Of a stretch of 64,000 nt of DNA, positions 53,668 to 63,642 are shown one piece after another (position 1 is the stretch's first letter; every line of letters begins with the position of its first letter). The position numbers were made by a program, and so were the translations under genes. The notes beneath the pieces were generated by a model. It was given only the letters and a program-made list of their open reading frames with translations, ran no database searches and had not been told where the DNA came from. The stretch is from Tepidaquicella sp964564635 (GTDB lineage Bacteria > Bacteroidota > Ignavibacteria > Tepidaquicellales > Tepidaquicellaceae). Location of the stretch: contig CAZMAR010000001.1 in the NCBI GenBank assembly GCA_964564635.1, positions 496,001 through 560,000 on the forward strand. The letters are read 5' to 3'.

Positions 53668-55293
53668 ATGAAATTAAAAACCTTTTTATCTGTTTTTTTT
53701 CTAATAATAGCGATTTCTTATTCTCAGGTTTTGCATATCCCTGAAAATTATGTTATAAAGAATTTCAATACAAAAAATTATACAAACCAAAAATCACTCA
53801 TTATTTCACCTCCTATTGTTGTTTATCCGATTAATAGTAAATATCCCATAAGTAACTTTATTACTGATATATTTTTAAACGGCGATACAGTGTGGTTTGC
53901 AACAGGTAGTGGAATAATGAGAACTATAAACCACTTTTCATCATTTCAACACTATTATGGGTTAGAACCTTTCGGAAAAGATGATGTTTCCGGTTTTTTT
54001 GTAAGAGATAATGTTATTGCAGTTGCAACTGCGATAACAAAACAGATAAATGATGAAAATGTTCCCGCGGGTACAGGAATTAAAATTTCCACCGATTATG
54101 GATTGTCCTGGTCTGCTTTCGGACAACCAATTGATGGTCTTGGAGATTCAGTTATTCAATATGGTAACAATACATTATATGCATTACCTGTCGTGGTTAC
54201 CGAACAAAACCTTAGTTATGATATTGCAATTACAAAAACAGAATCCGATACGAACAATTACACAATATGGATAACTTCATTTGCTGGTGGACTTAGAAAA
54301 ACAACAGATTATGGAATCTCCTGGCAGAGAGTAGTATTACCACCTGATAACCTGGATAGTATATATATTGGTGGTACAGGTTACACTTTTGCTCTTGATG
54401 TTAGACAAAATCTGAACCACCGAGTATTCACGATAGAAGCATTAAATGATAGTACCTTATTTGTAGGTACAGCAAATGGAATAAATAAATCAACAGATTG
54501 GGGAAAAAGTTGGCGAAAGTATAATTTCTTAAATTCGGGCTCAGGTACTAACAGAGTATCAGGAAATTTTGTAGTAAATTTTCACATTCAAAAATTCAAT
54601 AATAATAATATCATTTGGGCAGCAACAAGAAAAGCTGAAAATCCAAACGAAACAAATGCATTAAGCTATTCATCCAATGCCGGTTATAACTGGGCATATA
54701 CTTTAAAAGATTATACTCCAAATGGAATAGCTTCATTAAACGATATAGTATATGGATTAACAAATGAGGGATTATGGAGAGCAGTGTTTGGACCTTTTGA
54801 TTGGATTAAAGCACCAACAATATGTGATGAAAGTACAAATGATATATTACGAACAACGAATTTTTATTGTGGAAACCACATACAAGATACATTATACATA
54901 GGAACCGATGACGGATTATTGAGAACAATTGAAACTGGCACTCCCTGGAGTGGTAAGTGGAAAATATATAGAGCAATAAAAGAAATAGATTTAAGTTCGG
55001 AAAAAAAAAGCTACGCAGCACCCAATCCATTTTCACCAGCAACAGAAGTTGTCAGAATATTCTTTAAAACAGGAAAAACTGTCTCTAAAGTTACAATTAA
55101 AATATTTGATACCGGAATGAATCCTGTAAGAACAGTAATACAAAATGCCACGAGAACAAGTCCTGATGAACTTTTCGTAATATGGGATGGAAAAAATAAT
55201 CAGGGATTTACAATAGCAAATGGAGTATATTTTTACAGAATTGAAATTGATGATGATAAGCCCGTCTGGGGCAAAATTTTAGTTTTACAGTAA
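53668..55293 (+). CDS. Exported beta-propeller protein with FlgD-like C-terminal domain
   Basis: 541 aa. Signal peptide (MKLKTFLSVFFLIIAISYSQ). Residues ~60-440 carry BNR-like repeats ('TKTESDTNNYTIWITSFAGG', 'LRKTTDYGISWQRVVL', 'GINKSTDWGKSWRKY', 'LWRAVFGPFDW'). The C-terminal ~90 residues ('YAAPNPFSPATEVVRIFF', 'WDGKNNQGFTIANGVYFYRI') are a FlgD-type Ig-like domain, which in this group serves as a T9SS export or surface domain. PorV-like genes follow directly, so it may be a substrate or partner of that system. Confidence 0.78.
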   Translation: MKLKTFLSVFFLIIAISYSQVLHIPENYVIKNFNTKNYTNQKSLIISPPIVVYPINSKYPISNFITDIFLNGDTVWFATGSGIMRTINHFSSFQHYYGLEPFGKDDVSGFFVRDNVIAVATAITKQINDENVPAGTGIKISTDYGLSWSAFGQPIDGLGDSVIQYGNNTLYALPVVVTEQNLSYDIAITKTESDTNNYTIWITSFAGGLRKTTDYGISWQRVVLPPDNLDSIYIGGTGYTFALDVRQNLNHRVFTIEALNDSTLFVGTANGINKSTDWGKSWRKYNFLNSGSGTNRVSGNFVVNFHIQKFNNNNIIWAATRKAENPNETNALSYSSNAGYNWAYTLKDYTPNGIASLNDIVYGLTNEGLWRAVFGPFDWIKAPTICDESTNDILRTTNFYCGNHIQDTLYIGTDDGLLRTIETGTPWSGKWKIYRAIKEIDLSSEKKSYAAPNPFSPATEVVRIFFKTGKTVSKVTIKIFDTGMNPVRTVIQNATRTSPDELFVIWDGKNNQGFTIANGVYFYRIEIDDDKPVWGKILVLQ

Positions 55294-55313
55294 AAATAAA
55301 ATAAAATTATAAA

Positions 55314-56333
55314 TTGAGAAAAATATTAATAATAATACTGGCTCTGTTTAACATATCGCAGGTATTAGCACAATCAGGTGGATATGCCGGAACCTTTGCA
55401 AGACTGGGATTTGGTGCAAGAGGTTTAGCTAAGGGGAATGCAATGGTATCAGATTTATTTGGAGAATATTCAGGGTATTATAATCCAGCTCTATCGTGTT
55501 TTCAGGAAAATGGTAATGTTTCCCTTGGTTATACATTTATGTCCCTTGATAGGAAACTAAATTTCGTTGGATTTGCAAAAAAATTCCCACTTCAAAATAT
55601 TAAAGGTGGTGCAGGTATTTCTTTATCCTGGATAAATTTCGGTGTAAGCGATATTGATGGCAGAGACAACGATGGAAATCAAATAGGAAATTTTTCCATA
55701 TTTGAAAATCAATTTTATCTTGGTACATCGTTTCTTGTAGAAGAAAATTTCGCACTCGGAATTGGTTTCAAATTATATTATTCAAAACTTTTTCAAGACG
55801 TATCCACAACCTCAATTGCCTTTGACCTTGGAGCTGCATATAAAGCAACCCCAGAATTAAGTTTTGGATTTACCATTCGGGATTTATCTGCAAAATATAA
55901 ATGGGAAACAAATAAGATTTATGGTTCTACATATGGAAGAACTACAGAAAATAAATTCCCAATATTAGTTAATTTTGGTTCATCTTATTTACTACCGAAA
56001 AATTTAGGTATTGCATCAATAGAAATTGAGGGTGTCTTCAATCCTGACTATGAAGATAAAATCAACGGTGTTAAAATAAAATCTAAGAACTTTTATTATA
56101 TAAAAGCTGGTTGTGAAATAAATGTTAATGATTATTTGAAATTCAGAGCCGGCTGTGATAGAATAGGATTAAATGAAGATGATTTTACAGGCTCTTTAAA
56201 ACCAGGACTCGGTATTGGAATAAAGAAAATTTTTGGGAAAAATATTTTACTTGGTTTAGATTATTCATTTCAGTTAGAGCCATATTCCAAAGATGCAATT
56301 CAAAATGTATCGTTAAATCTAAACTTTAAATGA
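55314..56333 (+). CDS. PorV/PorQ-family outer-membrane protein (T9SS)
   Basis: 339 aa, TTG start. Signal peptide followed by a beta-barrel with the PorV/PorQ features: 'FARLGFGARGLAKGNAMVSD', 'GYYNPALSCFQENGNVSLGY'. PorV acts at the outer membrane carrying T9SS cargo to the sortase. A second, diverged member follows with a 4-bp overlap. Cannot be told from sequence whether it is the true PorV or a paralogue. Confidence 0.8.
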   Translation: MRKILIIILALFNISQVLAQSGGYAGTFARLGFGARGLAKGNAMVSDLFGEYSGYYNPALSCFQENGNVSLGYTFMSLDRKLNFVGFAKKFPLQNIKGGAGISLSWINFGVSDIDGRDNDGNQIGNFSIFENQFYLGTSFLVEENFALGIGFKLYYSKLFQDVSTTSIAFDLGAAYKATPELSFGFTIRDLSAKYKWETNKIYGSTYGRTTENKFPILVNFGSSYLLPKNLGIASIEIEGVFNPDYEDKINGVKIKSKNFYYIKAGCEINVNDYLKFRAGCDRIGLNEDDFTGSLKPGLGIGIKKIFGKNILLGLDYSFQLEPYSKDAIQNVSLNLNFK

Positions 56334-57226
56334 TGAAAAAAATAATTTTAATATATATTCTTGTCTTACTTCCAATTATCGTATCTGCTCAAAACGAGGG
56401 CTCAGCAAATACAGGGCTTGCATTTCTGAAAACAGGTATTTCTGCAAGAGCAATTGCAATGGGCGATGCATATTCAAGTATTTCGGAAGACGCAACATCT
56501 ATATTATACAACCCCGCATTAATTAATTTAGGCGAGAATAATGTCACTATATCACACAACATATCATTAGTTGATTTCACCTCTTCATTTATGGGGACAA
56601 AATTTGTGTTCAACAAGTTTGGAATTGGAGTCGGAGTATTGCGTGCTGGAGTTGATGATATTGAAGTTAGAACTGGCCCAGGTTCACCACTGGAAAAATT
56701 CAATTCGCAGGACATTACAATAAACTTTGGCATTTCTTATAATGTATATGAAAATATTTCTGTTGGACTTGCCTCAAAATTCATTTATGAAAAAATTTAT
56801 GTTGATGATGCTTCTGGCTTTGGGTTTGATATTGGAACAATATATAAAAAAGATATGTTCTCATTTTCCTTTGTTTTGGCAAATATTGGCTCAATGAATG
56901 AGATGCGTAGTGCAAGGATAAAATTACCAACCTTAGCAAGGTTTGGAGGAAGTTATAAATATTCACATAAAGATTTCAATTTCATAGGTGCGATAGAAGG
57001 ATTTAAAGTTCTTGAAGGCGGAAAATTCCACATTCATTCTGGATTAGAAGCAGGATATAAGGAGACTTTTTTCATAAGAGTCGGTTTTCAGACCAATTAT
57101 GAAAACAAAAACTTTTCAGCCGGGTTGGGAATAAAATACAAAGGCATTGTGTTAGATTATGCATTTATCCCCTACTCGCACAGTTTTGGAACCGGAAATA
57201 CTTTTTCAATCGGTTATAATTTTTAA
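56330..57226 (+). CDS. Second PorV/PorQ-family outer-membrane protein
   Basis: 298 aa, overlapping the preceding gene by ATGA. Signal peptide, then 'GLAFLKTGISARAIAMGDAY' and 'SSISEDATSILYNPALINLG', a canonical PorV/PorQ start. The later beta-strands end in aromatic residues, as in outer-membrane barrels. It is related to, but clearly different from, the upstream protein. Together they may form a tandem T9SS shuttle pair. Confidence 0.82.
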   Translation: MMKKIILIYILVLLPIIVSAQNEGSANTGLAFLKTGISARAIAMGDAYSSISEDATSILYNPALINLGENNVTISHNISLVDFTSSFMGTKFVFNKFGIGVGVLRAGVDDIEVRTGPGSPLEKFNSQDITINFGISYNVYENISVGLASKFIYEKIYVDDASGFGFDIGTIYKKDMFSFSFVLANIGSMNEMRSARIKLPTLARFGGSYKYSHKDFNFIGAIEGFKVLEGGKFHIHSGLEAGYKETFFIRVGFQTNYENKNFSAGLGIKYKGIVLDYAFIPYSHSFGTGNTFSIGYNF

Positions 57227-57243
57227 ATAAACAATAAGGAAAA

Positions 57244-58932
57244 ATCGAAAGCGGAATATCAAAAAAAATATTTGATTTTCTAAACGACAAAAAGAATTTT
57301 AAGATAATTTTTTCCTGTATTGTTATCTTTTTATGCGTAGTAAAAATTCCCGCTCTATTTGTAACAGATATGCAACCCTGGGATGAAGGGATGTATGCAA
57401 CACGAGTGCTTTCAATTCATATTAACGGAGACTTTGTTGACCAATCACAACATTCAATCCAGAAGTTTTATTCTGGCTCTCATCCTCCTTTGCTAATCTG
57501 GATTGGATATTTTTTTACTTTAATTTTTGGCATTAATTCTATTGCTCTTAAAATAATTCCTTTTATAACAGCAATATTAAGTGTTTATTTATTAATAAGA
57601 ATAGGAGAGAAAATCCATTCATTATCAACAGGGTATTTTGCTGCGATGATTTTCAGCAGTAATATTATTTTTAGTGTTTTTTCCAAAAGGTTTCAATTTG
57701 ATATACCATATAATTTTTTAATACTGCTTGCATTTTATATTTTCATTAAGCAATTAGAGAATAGAAAATTCGTTTATAATATATACCTCGGTATAGTTTT
57801 CGGTGCCTGTCTGATGATAAAAATTCTGGTTGGCACCTTTATACCGATGATAATATTGATTACTTACATACTGTTGAGAAAAAAAATCAATTACAAAATT
57901 ACAGATTTGATTATTTTTTCATCTATCGGAATAATTATTGCATTTCCCTGGCATTTATATATGTTCATAAAATATGGAAATGAATTCCTGAGGTGGTTCT
58001 TCTTCTATCACATATATGAAAGAGCATTCTTCGGTGTTGAATATAATGTTAAATCTTCCGGAATACTATATCATATTAACTATATACTTTCTATTATACC
58101 ATTTAGTATACTTATATTTCCAGCATTTATAAAAGATTTAATTAATTTCAAGAAATTATCACCTAATAAATTATTTATCTGGATTTGGTTTATTACTGGA
58201 TTTATTATAATTACATTCTTTAAAACGAAACTTGAAGTTTACATACTTTTAATATTATCTCAAGTATCCCTTCTTATCCCTTCTTATTTAAGTGAATTAA
58301 AAAACTCAGATTACAAAGAAAAAGCATTTACATTATTTTTAATTATTTTAAATGTTTTCTGGGCTCTTACTTTTGATGACCGTAATTGGATTAAAGACTT
58401 ATTTAAGAACAATTTTATACAAAGTACATTTATTCTTATTTCTTTATGTATCGTGCTGTATCTCATCGCACTTCTTATTACAAAAAAGATAAATATTTCT
58501 AACTTATACTATATATTTATATTTGTATTTTTCATAAGTCTGAACCTTGTTCATATGATAAATATTCCCTGGTGGGAAAATTCATTTGAAATATCATCAA
58601 TAAAAAATGAAATTGACAAATCCGGTAAAAAAGAAATAATATATATTGCAGGTTTATACGAAAATGGCAGAGCAAATCCGCAGTTTAGTTTCTATTTTAA
58701 GGGTTTAAATATAGGATGGAAAAATCCTGATTATACATACCAACTAATTGAAACCAAAAGAGTGGGGACAGATTCTGTAAAAGCATTACTAAACTCTCTA
58801 ACACCTGAAAAATATTCAATAATTGTTGAAAGAGACGAAATAAACAGAACAGAATATGACGACACAAAGACTTTTATGCCAGAAAAATTTAAATTAATTT
58901 TGAAAAAACCGGGTTATGAATTATACTGGTGA
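57244..58932 (+). CDS. Membrane glycosyltransferase, GT39 family (non-canonical start)
   Basis: From ATG 57370 the protein would begin inside the catalytic loop ('MQPWDEGMYATRV'). The same frame is open upstream to 57238 and encodes a first membrane helix ('KNFKIIFSCIVIFLCVVKIP') ending 'ALFVTDMQPWDEG', with the Asp-Glu of GT39. No ATG, GTG or TTG occurs there; ATC 57244, 3 nt after AAGGA, is the best candidate (562 aa). About ten membrane helices follow. It would use a lipid-linked sugar, at the start of the surface-glycan cluster. Confidence 0.7.
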   Translation: MESGISKKIFDFLNDKKNFKIIFSCIVIFLCVVKIPALFVTDMQPWDEGMYATRVLSIHINGDFVDQSQHSIQKFYSGSHPPLLIWIGYFFTLIFGINSIALKIIPFITAILSVYLLIRIGEKIHSLSTGYFAAMIFSSNIIFSVFSKRFQFDIPYNFLILLAFYIFIKQLENRKFVYNIYLGIVFGACLMIKILVGTFIPMIILITYILLRKKINYKITDLIIFSSIGIIIAFPWHLYMFIKYGNEFLRWFFFYHIYERAFFGVEYNVKSSGILYHINYILSIIPFSILIFPAFIKDLINFKKLSPNKLFIWIWFITGFIIITFFKTKLEVYILLILSQVSLLIPSYLSELKNSDYKEKAFTLFLIILNVFWALTFDDRNWIKDLFKNNFIQSTFILISLCIVLYLIALLITKKINISNLYYIFIFVFFISLNLVHMINIPWWENSFEISSIKNEIDKSGKKEIIYIAGLYENGRANPQFSFYFKGLNIGWKNPDYTYQLIETKRVGTDSVKALLNSLTPEKYSIIVERDEINRTEYDDTKTFMPEKFKLILKKPGYELYW

Positions 58933-58935
58933 TTA

Positions 58936-59907
58936 ATGTTTATAGAAAAGGTAAATATAACAAATAACCGAAGCTGGAACGAAATATTATTTCATAGATA
59001 TAATATATTTTTTGACCCTAAATTTTTAGAGTACAATACAGAATTCAAGAAAGATATAAATTTTCACCATTTAATATTTAAATCTCAAGACAGGAATAAA
59101 ACTCTCGCATTATTAACGGGAAGTGAAGAAATATCCAATGGTAAAAAAATCTTTACATCCTGCAAGGGAGCAAGCTTTGGTGGATTTTTATGGCGAGAAA
59201 AATTAGATGTGATTGATTATCAAATGGTCATTGCTGAGTTCAAAACATATTTAAAAGCTAATGATTTTACCAGCTGTGTAATAAACAACCCACCTTCAAT
59301 CTACCGAGAAGAGCATAATGAGGAATATGAATATGCACTGCTGAAAGAGGAATTTAAAATTCAAAATTATTCACTAACTAATATAATTCATTTATCAGAG
59401 TTTGATTATAATAAACTTAAAAACCCATTAAAGAGAACAATAAGAAATAGTTCTGAACATATTAAAGTAAGAATTTTAAGCGTTAACGAATCGAGAGAGT
59501 ATATGAATAAATTTTACGATATACTTTTGAAAAACCGACAATCGAAAAATATAAAGCCTACACACACGCTTGATGAACTTTTATATTTAAAAAAGAACTT
59601 AGAAGATAAAATAATATTCTTTTCAAGCGAAATAGAAAACATTCTAACGGGAATATGTGTTCTTTTTTCAGTGAAAAAGGACATAATTTTAAACTTTTAT
59701 CTTGCCACTGATGATGAATATAAAAAATACAGAGTAGCTGATTTTTTATTATATACAACAATTAACTGGGCAAAGGAAAAAGGTTATCGTTTATATGATA
59801 TAGGAACTTCCGATGCAAAAGGTTCATTGATAGAGGGCTTATATAAGTTCAAGAAAAAATTTAAAGCTTTCGGATTCCTAAGAAAATCTTATATTTTAAA
59901 CTTATAA
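58936..59907 (+). CDS. GNAT/FemAB-like acyltransferase
   Basis: 323 aa, starts 3 bp after the GT39 stop. The two-part GNAT/FemAB fold is suggested by 'LALLTGSEEISNGKKIFTS' and 'LTGICVLFSVKKDIILNFYL', 'YKKYRVADFLLYTTINWAKE' and 'YRLYDIGTSDAKG', similar to acyltransferases of exopolysaccharide clusters. It likely acylates or aminoacylates a sugar nucleotide or glycan. Substrate unknown. Confidence 0.6.
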   Translation: MFIEKVNITNNRSWNEILFHRYNIFFDPKFLEYNTEFKKDINFHHLIFKSQDRNKTLALLTGSEEISNGKKIFTSCKGASFGGFLWREKLDVIDYQMVIAEFKTYLKANDFTSCVINNPPSIYREEHNEEYEYALLKEEFKIQNYSLTNIIHLSEFDYNKLKNPLKRTIRNSSEHIKVRILSVNESREYMNKFYDILLKNRQSKNIKPTHTLDELLYLKKNLEDKIIFFSSEIENILTGICVLFSVKKDIILNFYLATDDEYKKYRVADFLLYTTINWAKEKGYRLYDIGTSDAKGSLIEGLYKFKKKFKAFGFLRKSYILNL

Positions 59908-59909
59908 AT

Positions 59910-60881
59910 ATGAAAATACCTAAAGGAAAAAGAATATTATTAACCGGAGGCGCAGGCTTCATTGGTAGTAGTATTGCAGAAATTCTATCTCATCAAAATA
60001 AAATTGTTATCTATGATACATTCCAGAGAAATTCATTGTGTTATAAAAAAATCAATAAGAATAATACAGCAATAATTAAAGGTGATGTGAGAGATTTTGA
60101 CAAATTAAAATCTGTTTGTGAAGATTTTGAGCCACAAATTGCAATTCATCTTGCAGCAATAGCAGGAATAGATACAGTAATAATTGACCCGATAAAAACT
60201 ATGGAGGTAAATATTCAGGGGACATTCAATTTCCTGAAAGCTTTGGAAAAGAAGAGTAAAAAACTTCAAAGAGTAATTAATTTTTCTACGAGTGAAGTAC
60301 TCGGTTCCTACGCATACAAATCAACAGAAAAATCAAATACAAATTTCGCACCTGTAGGAGAAGCCAGATGGACATATTCTGTAAGTAAAGTAGCCGGAGA
60401 GCATCTAACTTACAGTTATTATAAAGTGAAAGGATATCCCTGCGTAACAATTAGACCATTTAATATTTATGGACCAGGTCAAATAGGAGAAGGAGCAATT
60501 CAAATATTTATAAAAAATGCAATAAGAAACAAAACTATAGAAATCCACGGCGATGGAGATCAAATCAGATCGTGGTGCTATATAGATGATATCTGTCAGG
60601 GAATTTTACTTGTGCTTGAAAAAGAACAAGCAATAGGAGAAATTTTCAATATTGGTAATCCAAAAGGAACAATTACAATTAGTTCTCTTGCGGAAAAAGT
60701 TGTAAAAATTTGTAAGTCAAAATCAAAAATTAAATATGTACCCAAAACTTATGTTGATGTGGAATTAAGAATACCGAGTATAGAGAAGGCAACTAATATT
60801 TTAGGTTATAAACCAAAAATTGATTTAGACGAAGGTATCAAAAGGACTTTTAACTGGTATAAGAAATGGTTTCGGAAATAA
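59910..60881 (+). CDS. NAD-dependent sugar epimerase/dehydratase
   Basis: 323 aa, extended SDR family. 'RILLTGGAGFIGSSIAEIL' is the NAD-binding motif; 'FSTSEVLGSY' and 'WTYSVSKVAGEHLTY' supply Ser/Thr and the YxxxK pair; 'IRPFNIYGPGQIGEG' and 'WCYIDDICQGILL' are family markers. It would convert a UDP- or GDP-sugar. The next gene overlaps by 16 bp, implying tight coupling to the formyltransferase. Confidence 0.88.
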   Translation: MKIPKGKRILLTGGAGFIGSSIAEILSHQNKIVIYDTFQRNSLCYKKINKNNTAIIKGDVRDFDKLKSVCEDFEPQIAIHLAAIAGIDTVIIDPIKTMEVNIQGTFNFLKALEKKSKKLQRVINFSTSEVLGSYAYKSTEKSNTNFAPVGEARWTYSVSKVAGEHLTYSYYKVKGYPCVTIRPFNIYGPGQIGEGAIQIFIKNAIRNKTIEIHGDGDQIRSWCYIDDICQGILLVLEKEQAIGEIFNIGNPKGTITISSLAEKVVKICKSKSKIKYVPKTYVDVELRIPSIEKATNILGYKPKIDLDEGIKRTFNWYKKWFRK

Positions 60882-61813
60882 AATTTTTTTATTTAACCGA
60901 TGGTTTAATGGGATTAAATTGCCTAAGGGATTTAATAAAGAAAAATTTTATTCCGGAATTAATAATCACTCATAAAAATTTTCAGCTTGATAATAACACT
61001 ATAACTATACATAAACAATTAGGGGAACTTTCAAAACAGGAAAATATTTCTTTATCAATAGTAGAAAATCTGAAAGAAATTAAAAGTGATTTGAAAAATT
61101 TTCATTTAGGAATTTGTGTTGGCTTTATGGAAATATTAAAAAAAGAATATTTTAATTTACCTCTACTTGGAATTTATAATCTTCATTGTGGAAAACTACC
61201 TGAATATAGAGGACGGGCACCAATATCACGAGCAGTTATCAATGGAGAGAAGGAAATTGTAATGACGGTGCATCGGATAGAAACAGGGGTTGACTCTGGA
61301 GCAATTCTGATTGAAAAAAAAATATCTATAACAGAAGAAGATACCGCTTATACCTTATATAATAAATGTTCGGAGAATTCCGGCGATTTAATCGCTAAAG
61401 TTTTTGAAATAATAGAAAGGAACAACCTCATAAATAACCCTGTTGTCCTTTCAAAATTATTAAACCCACAACCTGAACCGACAAAACCACCAAATAAATC
61501 AATTTCTGAAGAGGAAAGAATTATTCACTGGGAAAAATCTGCAAGAGAAATTTATAATCTCATAAGGGGACTTGTTCCACCTTATCCATCTGCAATAACT
61601 TTCCTAAAATTTGAAAAACTTTTAATAACGAAAGCAATTATTAAAGAAAATCAAACTGATAATATATTCCCTGGATATATACAAAATGTCACCGATAAGA
61701 GTATTCTTGTGTTGTGCAAAAAAGGTAGCATAGAGTTGACAGAGATTATATATAGAGGAAAAAGTATAGAAAACTTCTCAGAAATATTTAAAACTGGAGA
61801 TATTCTAAAATGA
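60866..61813 (+). CDS. Formyltransferase (Fmt/ArnA-like, likely sugar N-formyltransferase)
   Basis: 315 aa. Formyl-THF-dependent fold with catalytic residues Asn105 and His107 in 'GIYNLHCGKLPEYRGRAPIS' and Asp143 in 'ETGVDSGAIL'. A C-terminal beta-barrel-like domain follows ('LVPPYPSAITFLKFEKLLI'). The genuine Fmt would sit with def or translation genes; here the neighbours are a sugar epimerase and glycosyltransferases, so formylation of an amino sugar is more likely. Overlaps the epimerase (16 bp) and the amidohydrolase (4 bp). Confidence 0.82.
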   Translation: MVSEIKFFYLTDGLMGLNCLRDLIKKNFIPELIITHKNFQLDNNTITIHKQLGELSKQENISLSIVENLKEIKSDLKNFHLGICVGFMEILKKEYFNLPLLGIYNLHCGKLPEYRGRAPISRAVINGEKEIVMTVHRIETGVDSGAILIEKKISITEEDTAYTLYNKCSENSGDLIAKVFEIIERNNLINNPVVLSKLLNPQPEPTKPPNKSISEEERIIHWEKSAREIYNLIRGLVPPYPSAITFLKFEKLLITKAIIKENQTDNIFPGYIQNVTDKSILVLCKKGSIELTEIIYRGKSIENFSEIFKTGDILK

Positions 61814-62565
61814 AAATTATATTTAAAACGCATATTATAGATGGTCACACGCACATAGGAAAATGGTCTGAAAACTTTTATAATTATGAAACAACTATAG
61901 ATGAAGCCGTTAAGGTTTTCAAAAGAAATAATATAATTGGTGCGGTATGTTTTCCAGCGGATAAAACAGATAATGAATTTTTGCTAAGAGAAGTTAAAAG
62001 AAGGAGAGATTTTAATTTTTATTTCTGCCCCTGGATAAATCCAAATGATAAAAAATTAATGAATTTTCTGTTAGATAATATAAATGAAATAAAATTTCTG
62101 AAGATACATCCTTCACTAAACAAACTAAGAATTACTGATGATAAATTCAGACCATATATTGAATTTTCAATAAAATACAAAAAGCCAATAATAGTTCACT
62201 GTGGAAGATGGGTGGAAGTAGCGGGCTATCAATTCCCATTAGAATTAGCTGAAAAAAATCCAGATCTGAAAATAATTCTTGCTCATTTAGGGGGAGATCA
62301 ACCAAATCTATGTATTCCCTGTGCCAGACAGGTAAAAGAGAAATGCCTTGATAATGTATATCTTGGAACTGAATCCGTACGCGAATTTTATTTTGTTAAT
62401 GAAGTAATAAAAATTGTCGGAGCGGATAAAGTTATATTTGGAAGTGATTACAATCTTGGCTTGCCAGAGATGTATATATCATTAATAAATTCATTAGACC
62501 TGTCCGCTGAAGAGAGAGAAAAAATATTTTCGGGTAATATACAAAAATTGATTTATGAACAGTAA
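61810..62565 (+). CDS. Metal-dependent amidohydrolase
   Basis: 251 aa. TIM-barrel with 'IIDGHTHIGKWS' (HxH), 'IIVHCGRWVEV', 'IILAHLGGDQPN' and 'VIFGSDYNLGLP' (terminal Asp), a set of metal ligands typical of the amidohydrolase superfamily (ACMSD-like). Overlaps neighbours on both sides (4 and 11 bp). Its role in a glycan cluster is unclear; perhaps deacetylation or removal of a side group. Confidence 0.8.
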   Translation: MKIIFKTHIIDGHTHIGKWSENFYNYETTIDEAVKVFKRNNIIGAVCFPADKTDNEFLLREVKRRRDFNFYFCPWINPNDKKLMNFLLDNINEIKFLKIHPSLNKLRITDDKFRPYIEFSIKYKKPIIVHCGRWVEVAGYQFPLELAEKNPDLKIILAHLGGDQPNLCIPCARQVKEKCLDNVYLGTESVREFYFVNEVIKIVGADKVIFGSDYNLGLPEMYISLINSLDLSAEEREKIFSGNIQKLIYEQ

Positions 62566-63640
62566 ATCCATTTTACATATAGCACCACAGAATTTTGCTG
62601 GGATGCCAATTGATTTTGTCTATATGCACAGGAAGTTTGGTTTTAAGTCCAATTTAATTACAATTTATAAAGAAACAACAGATTACCCATCAGATATAAA
62701 AATTGATTTGAATCTACCGAAAGGAAAACTTGCAAAATTATACAGAGATAAAAAATTTCTAAAAAAAAATCAAAACAACGATTCAAAACAGAACACAAAT
62801 TTAAAATATTATAAATATAGATTAAGTGACAGGATATATTTTAAAATCAGAGATTGGTTCAATAATAGAAAAATTAAAGAATGTATAGAAAAACATTCAT
62901 TATTGGATTACGATATTTATCACTTTGATGGTGGAATAGATTTATATAGGGATTTTCGTTTCGTAAAAGAATTGAAAAAGAATGGAAAAAAAATTATCGC
63001 TTGCTATTTTGGAAGTGATTTGAGAACAAGGGGTGTTTTTAAAGAAATGGAGGAACTAAGTGATTTAAATTTAACAGTAGAATTTGACCATACAAAGATA
63101 CATCCGAATATTAATTATATTTTCTTTCCTTATGATTGTGAAAATGCTAAGCCAAAAGAAAATTTCAATCCTATTCTGAAAATTATTCACTCCCCTACTA
63201 ATAGGTTATTTAAAGGCACTGAAAAAATTTTAAAAATAATAAATAAATTAAAAAAAGATTTCGAATTTGAATTCCTGTTAATTGAGAATATATCAAGAAA
63301 TAAACTTTTACATATAAAAAGAGAATGTGATCTTGCTATTGACCAGGTTGGTGGAATATTGGGAGGCTCTGGATATGGAAAAAATTCAATTGAAAATTTT
63401 TCTATCGGGCTACCAACCATAACAGAATTCACAAAAGATTACGAAGAATTTTTACCTGAAAACCCATTCATAGTAGCAAATGAAGAAACTCTCTATGATG
63501 TTATTGCAAACATAATTAAAAATCCTGAAATATTATTTGAGTATTCAAGAAGAAGTGTTAATTGGCTTAAAAAATACCATTCATACGAGGCTGTTAATAA
63601 TAATTTGATGAAACTATATCATAAGTTCAACATATTATAG
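62555..63640 (+). CDS. Glycosyltransferase (GT1/GT4-like)
   Basis: 361 aa. 'ILHIAPQNFAGMPIDFVYMH' begins the N-terminal Rossmann domain, and 'IIHSPTNRLFKGTEKILKII' and 'CDLAIDQVGGILGGSGYGKN' plus 'EFTKDYEEFLPENPFIVA' fit the C-terminal GT-B domain. No transmembrane helix. It overlaps the amidohydrolase by 11 bp. Donor and acceptor unknown. Confidence 0.68.
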   Translation: MNSKSILHIAPQNFAGMPIDFVYMHRKFGFKSNLITIYKETTDYPSDIKIDLNLPKGKLAKLYRDKKFLKKNQNNDSKQNTNLKYYKYRLSDRIYFKIRDWFNNRKIKECIEKHSLLDYDIYHFDGGIDLYRDFRFVKELKKNGKKIIACYFGSDLRTRGVFKEMEELSDLNLTVEFDHTKIHPNINYIFFPYDCENAKPKENFNPILKIIHSPTNRLFKGTEKILKIINKLKKDFEFEFLLIENISRNKLLHIKRECDLAIDQVGGILGGSGYGKNSIENFSIGLPTITEFTKDYEEFLPENPFIVANEETLYDVIANIIKNPEILFEYSRRSVNWLKKYHSYEAVNNNLMKLYHKFNIL

Positions 63641-63642
63641 TT

